From Mariniphaga sediminis (GTDB taxonomy: Bacteria; Bacteroidota; Bacteroidia; Bacteroidales; Prolixibacteraceae), in the NCBI RefSeq assembly GCF_003573545.1, contig NZ_QWET01000004.1:1-64000 (forward strand): DNA of 64,000 nucleotides, in the 5' to 3' direction. The notes beneath the pieces were generated by a model that saw only the letters and a program-made list of their open reading frames with translations, had not been told where the DNA came from and searched no databases. Position 1 is the first letter of the stretch. Each line of letters opens with the position of its first letter. The translations under genes were made by a program, and so were the position numbers. Below, in pieces: positions 60,568 to 64,000 of this stretch.

Positions 60568-63378
60568 TTAAACGACCAAAGGTATTTTATCTCTTAGAGC
60601 CATTCCGGTGTAAGAGTTTTCCTGTTTTACCAGTTCTTCCGGCGTACCTGCAAAAACAAGCTGTCCGCCTTTATCTCCTCCCTCCGGTCCCAGATCAATT
60701 ATCCAATCGGCTGATTTGATAACTTCCAGGTTGTGTTCAATAACAACAATAGAGTGCCCCCGCGAAATGAGTGCATTAAACGAAGTAAGCAGTTTACGAA
60801 TATCATGAAAGTGGAGGCCGGTGGTTGGTTCATCAAAAATGAATAGCGTGGGGGCATCTTTTTCCCTGGCAAGAAATGATGCCAGTTTCACCCGCTGGCT
60901 TTCGCCCCCTGAAAGGGTACTGGAAGACTGTCCCAGTTTAATATAGCCCAATCCCACATCTATGAGTGGCTGCAACCGCTTTACAATTTTTTTCTCGGTA
61001 GATGATTTCCCGGAAGAAAACAATTCTATTGCCTGATTGACAGTAAGGTTCAGAATGTCATCAATATTTTTCCCCATATACTGCACATCCAAAATATCTT
61101 CTTTAAAACGTTTTCCTCCACAGCTTTCACAAACAAGAAACACATCAGCCAAAAACTGCATCTCCACTTTAATGGTTCCTTCTCCCTGGCACTCGTCGCA
61201 GCGTCCTCCATCCACATTAAACGAAAAATGAGAAGGCTTAAGTCCCTGAACCTTTGCCGACTGCTGATCAGCAAAAAGTTTGCGGATTTCATCATAAGCT
61301 TTCAGATAAGTGACAGGGTTTGAGCGTGACGATTTACCAATGGGATTTTGATCGATAAATTCTACTGCCGAAACCATCTTAAAATCACCTTTCAACGCAT
61401 CATGTTGCCCGGTGCGTTCGCCGTAGCCTCCGAGTATTTTGGTAAGTGCCGGGAAAAATATCTTTGATACCAGCGACGATTTACCCGAACCGCTCACCCC
61501 GGTAACCACCGTGAGTGTATTCAGCGGAAATTTTACATGTACATTTTTCAGATTATTTTCGCGGGCCCCGATAAGTTCAATAAAATTGCTCCATTTGCGC
61601 CGCTGAACAGGCAATTCAATTTTTTCGATTCCTGTGAGGTATTTTGTTGTAAGGCTATCGGGCTTTTCTGCAAGCTCTTCATGGGTGCCCTGAAAAACCA
61701 CCTCACCCCCATGTTGGCCTGCAAACGGACCAATATCAATTATTTGATCAGCCGCACGAATAATTTCTTCGTCGTGCTCCACTACAAAAACAGTGTTACC
61801 TATTCGTTGCAACCTTCGCAACACGCCAATTAATCGTTGTGTATCACGCGAATGAAGCCCGATGCTGGGCTCATCGAGAATGTATAGAGAGCCCACAAGA
61901 CTACTGCCCAACGAGGTAGCCAGATTAATACGCTGTGATTCACCTCCGGAAAGCGAGGACGATAACCTGTTAACAGTAAGGTATCCCAACCCCACGTCGC
62001 AAAGAAATGACAGCCGGTTTTTAATTTCAATTAAAATACGGTTTGCAATTTCCTTGTCATGGGAACTCAGTTGTAGCTTATCAAAAAATATCTTCAGATC
62101 TGAAACCGGCATCAGAACCAATTCCTGTAACGAACGGCCCTCTACTTTTACGTAGCCTGCCTCCTTTTTCAGCCGGGTACCTTTACATTCCGGGCAGGTT
62201 GTTTTTCCCCGGTAACGCGAAAGCATTACCCTATATTGAATTTTGTAACTTTTCTTCTCCAAATATTTAAAAAACCGGTCCAGTCCCTTGAAGTGACGAT
62301 TTCCGGTCCAAAGCAGTGATTTCTGCTCTTCAGAAAGTTCGTAAAAAGGTTTGTGAATAGGAAAATTAAACTGGTCGGCAGAATAGATGAGACTGTCTTT
62401 CCACTTGCTCATTTTTTCGCCCCGCCAGCACACAATAGCATCCTGATAAACAGAAAGTGATTTGTTCGGGATAACCAAATCTTCGTCAATCCCAATTACT
62501 TTCCCATACCCTTCGCAGGTAGGGCACGCTCCCACCGGGTTATTAAAACTGAATGTGTGGACAGTAGGTTCTTCAAACTCTATTCCGTCGGCTTCAAACC
62601 GGTTTGAAAAACTACGTACAATGGTTTCTTCCCCACTGTAAATTTTTAAAACGCATTCCCCATGTCCTTCATAAAAAGCAGTCTGTACCGAATCAGCCAC
62701 ACGGCTTTGAGTATCCTCATCGGGCTGAACCACTATCCGGTCAATGATGACATTACATTCTCCATTGCAAAAATCTTCATTAGCTGCTTTCAGCAATTCA
62801 TCAATACGTTTTACTTCCTCTTCCACTTCAATTCTGGAAAAACCCTGCTGCATCAACAGTTCGGCCTCCTGAAGAACAGACCGGCCATTTTTGGGTCGCA
62901 GAGGCGAAAGAATCATTATCCGGGTATTTTCAGGAAAGGAAAAAATAAAATTGACCACATCGGTAACAGTATGGCGGATCACTTCTTTTCCCGACACCGG
63001 CGAGATTGTTTTTCCCACGCGGGCAAATAACAGTTTCAGATAATCATAAATTTCGGTAGAAGTTCCCACCGTAGAGCGGGGATTGCGTGTATTCACCTTC
63101 TGCTCAATGGCAATTGCGGGCGGAATCCCTTTAATAAAATCAACTTCAGGTTTGTTTATACGCCCCAAAAACTGACGGGCATAAGACGAAAGGCTTTCAA
63201 CATATCTTCGCTGGCCTTCTGCAAAAAGTGTATCAAAAGCCAGCGACGACTTTCCGGAGCCCGAAACCCCGGTAACAACAGTAAATTGGTTCAGAGGTAT
63301 TTTTAAACTAATGTTTTTTAAATTATGAACCCTGGCGTGTTGTATTTCGATGCATTTTTCTGCTTTTTTTAATGACAT
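60568..63378 (-). CDS. uvrA: Excinuclease ABC subunit A
   Basis: A 936-residue DNA-damage recognition ATPase of nucleotide excision repair. Two ABC modules: Walker [17 protein letters not shown] (about residue 35) and a second [16 protein letters not shown] (about 630). Signatures [15 protein letters not shown] and [14 protein letters not shown]. Zinc fingers CPECKGTRL and CDECQGEGT...CESCGGKRF are intact, as is the UvrB-binding region. Cytoplasmic. Divergent from an ECF sigma gene; has a promoter box upstream and a strong terminator. Confidence 0.97.
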   Translation of the reverse strand: MSLKKAEKCIEIQHARVHNLKNISLKIPLNQFTVVTGVSGSGKSSLAFDTLFAEGQRRYVESLSSYARQFLGRINKPEVDFIKGIPPAIAIEQKVNTRNPRSTVGTSTEIYDYLKLLFARVGKTISPVSGKEVIRHTVTDVVNFIFSFPENTRIMILSPLRPKNGRSVLQEAELLMQQGFSRIEVEEEVKRIDELLKAANEDFCNGECNVIIDRIVVQPDEDTQSRVADSVQTAFYEGHGECVLKIYSGEETIVRSFSNRFEADGIEFEEPTVHTFSFNNPVGACPTCEGYGKVIGIDEDLVIPNKSLSVYQDAIVCWRGEKMSKWKDSLIYSADQFNFPIHKPFYELSEEQKSLLWTGNRHFKGLDRFFKYLEKKSYKIQYRVMLSRYRGKTTCPECKGTRLKKEAGYVKVEGRSLQELVLMPVSDLKIFFDKLQLSSHDKEIANRILIEIKNRLSFLCDVGLGYLTVNRLSSSLSGGESQRINLATSLGSSLVGSLYILDEPSIGLHSRDTQRLIGVLRRLQRIGNTVFVVEHDEEIIRAADQIIDIGPFAGQHGGEVVFQGTHEELAEKPDSLTTKYLTGIEKIELPVQRRKWSNFIELIGARENNLKNVHVKFPLNTLTVVTGVSGSGKSSLVSKIFFPALTKILGGYGERTGQHDALKGDFKMVSAVEFIDQNPIGKSSRSNPVTYLKAYDEIRKLFADQQSAKVQGLKPSHFSFNVDGGRCDECQGEGTIKVEMQFLADVFLVCESCGGKRFKEDILDVQYMGKNIDDILNLTVNQAIELFSSGKSSTEKKIVKRLQPLIDVGLGYIKLGQSSSTLSGGESQRVKLASFLAREKDAPTLFIFDEPTTGLHFHDIRKLLTSFNALISRGHSIVVIEHNLEVIKSADWIIDLGPEGGDKGGQLVFAGTPEELVKQENSYTGMALRDKIPLVV

Positions 63379-63451
63379 GGACGGAACGGAATTCTTATAA
63401 ATTCATTAAAATACTTGTTTATTTCAGCAAAAAGTCTCATTTTTACCCGTA

Positions 63452-63459
63452 CAAAATTA
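63452..63459 (-). promoter_or_regulatory. -7 promoter box for uvrA
   Basis: Minus strand TAATTTTG, exact TAnnTTTG, 74 nt upstream of the uvrA ATG. Confidence 0.45.
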
Positions 63460-63537
63460 ATTAAATAGTTTTACTTCAATTTAAAATAGTCGCCTATCGG
63501 AAAAATTTACTTTTTGTTTACAATTAAATAGAAGGTA

Positions 63538-64000
63538 ATGTTCAGGACAAATGCACTGAACGACAATGAGCTCGTTCAACGTTTTATAGAAGGCGATCAA
63601 AATTCACTTGAAATTTTAATTCATCGTCACAAAAGCAGGGTCTATTCCTACATTTTGTTGATCGTAAAAAATCAGGAACTGGCTGAAGATATTTTTCAGG
63701 AAACGTTCATTAAAGTGATTCGTTCCCTGAAACGAGGGAGGTATGTAGAAAACGGAAAGTTTGTTTCCTGGGTACTTCGAATTGCCCACAACTTGATTAT
63801 CGATCATTTCAGAAAGGAAAAACTCCAGGGAACCGTTTCAAACGATAGCCTCGAAATGGATATTTTCAACTCCCAGAAGTTTTCGGAAGACACCATCGAA
63901 GATGAAATGGTAAACAATCAAATTCTGAGTGAAGTGAAGGAGCTAATAAATGAGCTTCCGGAAGATCAGCAGCAGGTGATATACATGCGCCATTACATGG
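63538..64000 (+). CDS. ECF RNA polymerase sigma factor, cut by the window edge
   Basis: Open from the ATG at 63538 to the end of the window, 154 codons with no stop. Region 2 (LVQRFIEGDQNSLEILIHRHK, QELAEDIFQETFIKVIRSL, then FVSWVLRIAHNLIIDHFRKEK) and the start of region 4 (LINELPEDQQQVIYMRHYM) are clear. It belongs to the general RpoE-like ECF group, unlike the FecR-type sigma at 12336. The anti-sigma partner, if any, lies right of the window. Confidence 0.93.
   Translation, partial: MFRTNALNDNELVQRFIEGDQNSLEILIHRHKSRVYSYILLIVKNQELAEDIFQETFIKVIRSLKRGRYVENGKFVSWVLRIAHNLIIDHFRKEKLQGTVSNDSLEMDIFNSQKFSEDTIEDEMVNNQILSEVKELINELPEDQQQVIYMRHYM

Overview
The window comes from the chromosome of a member of the Bacteroidota, most likely a Bacteroidales/Marinilabiliales-type marine or gut relative; the genus cannot be fixed from sequence alone. 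Evidence: repeated matches to the Bacteroidota -7 promoter box TAnnTTTG, an ECF sigma/FecR/TonB-receptor signalling set, a PorP/SprF-type outer-membrane protein, DUF2027-Smr and DUF4382 proteins, and lipoprotein signal sequences. No phage, CRISPR array, rRNA or tRNA gene was found. About fifty protein genes and one RNA gene (RNase P RNA) fill the window.

Layout. 1-441 is a non-coding, hairpin-rich leader before a SAM-dependent methyltransferase. 1438-6553 holds a GFA-fold protein and a tight leftward run: SDR oxidoreductase, Tudor-like-domain protein, alpha/beta hydrolase, Nudix hydrolase, aminopeptidase P. 6554-7388 is a non-coding block of successive inverted repeats. 7389-12842 is a cell-surface signalling operon (ECF sigma, STN-type TonB receptor, FecR anti-sigma, DUF4382 lipoprotein), preceded by a lipoprotein aldose epimerase. 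14198-21550 mixes housekeeping and transport genes (serine dehydratase, GH127-like lipoprotein fragment, MATE pump, SDR, CobW GTPase, HAD phosphatase), leading into a Wza/Wzc-type polysaccharide export pair (20750-24069). 24175-27742 has an aromatic-amino-acid-decarboxylase operon, a small membrane protein and ApbE.

28105-39459 is a complete myo-inositol catabolic locus. IolG oxidises inositol, an IolE-like enzyme dehydrates it, IolD opens the ring, IolB isomerises, IolC phosphorylates, an IolJ aldolase cleaves, and an IolA/MmsA dehydrogenase makes acetyl-CoA. An SSS symporter presumably imports the substrate. A LacI-type regulator lies beside the cluster, and a perfect 22-bp palindrome in front of iolJ is the probable operator.

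39551-64000 is mostly housekeeping: HAD phosphatase, rnpB, Smr protein, a QueA-type enzyme, a hybrid histidine kinase, dipeptidase PepD, a double alpha/beta hydrolase, patatin, class V aminotransferase, HtpG, YggS, a dihydroorotate-dehydrogenase-like flavoprotein, a candidate 51-aa gene, PorP/SprF, a HEAT protein, a second MATE pump, an AbgT transporter, UvrA and, cut by the right edge, an ECF sigma factor.

Nothing is a clear-cut new system. The best leads are the signalling operon with a DUF4382 lipoprotein as its last gene, the two structured non-coding blocks (1-441 and 6900-7170), the 13-bp inverted repeat abutting the first start codon, the catalytic-domain-less GH127 lipoprotein, and the inositol operator.
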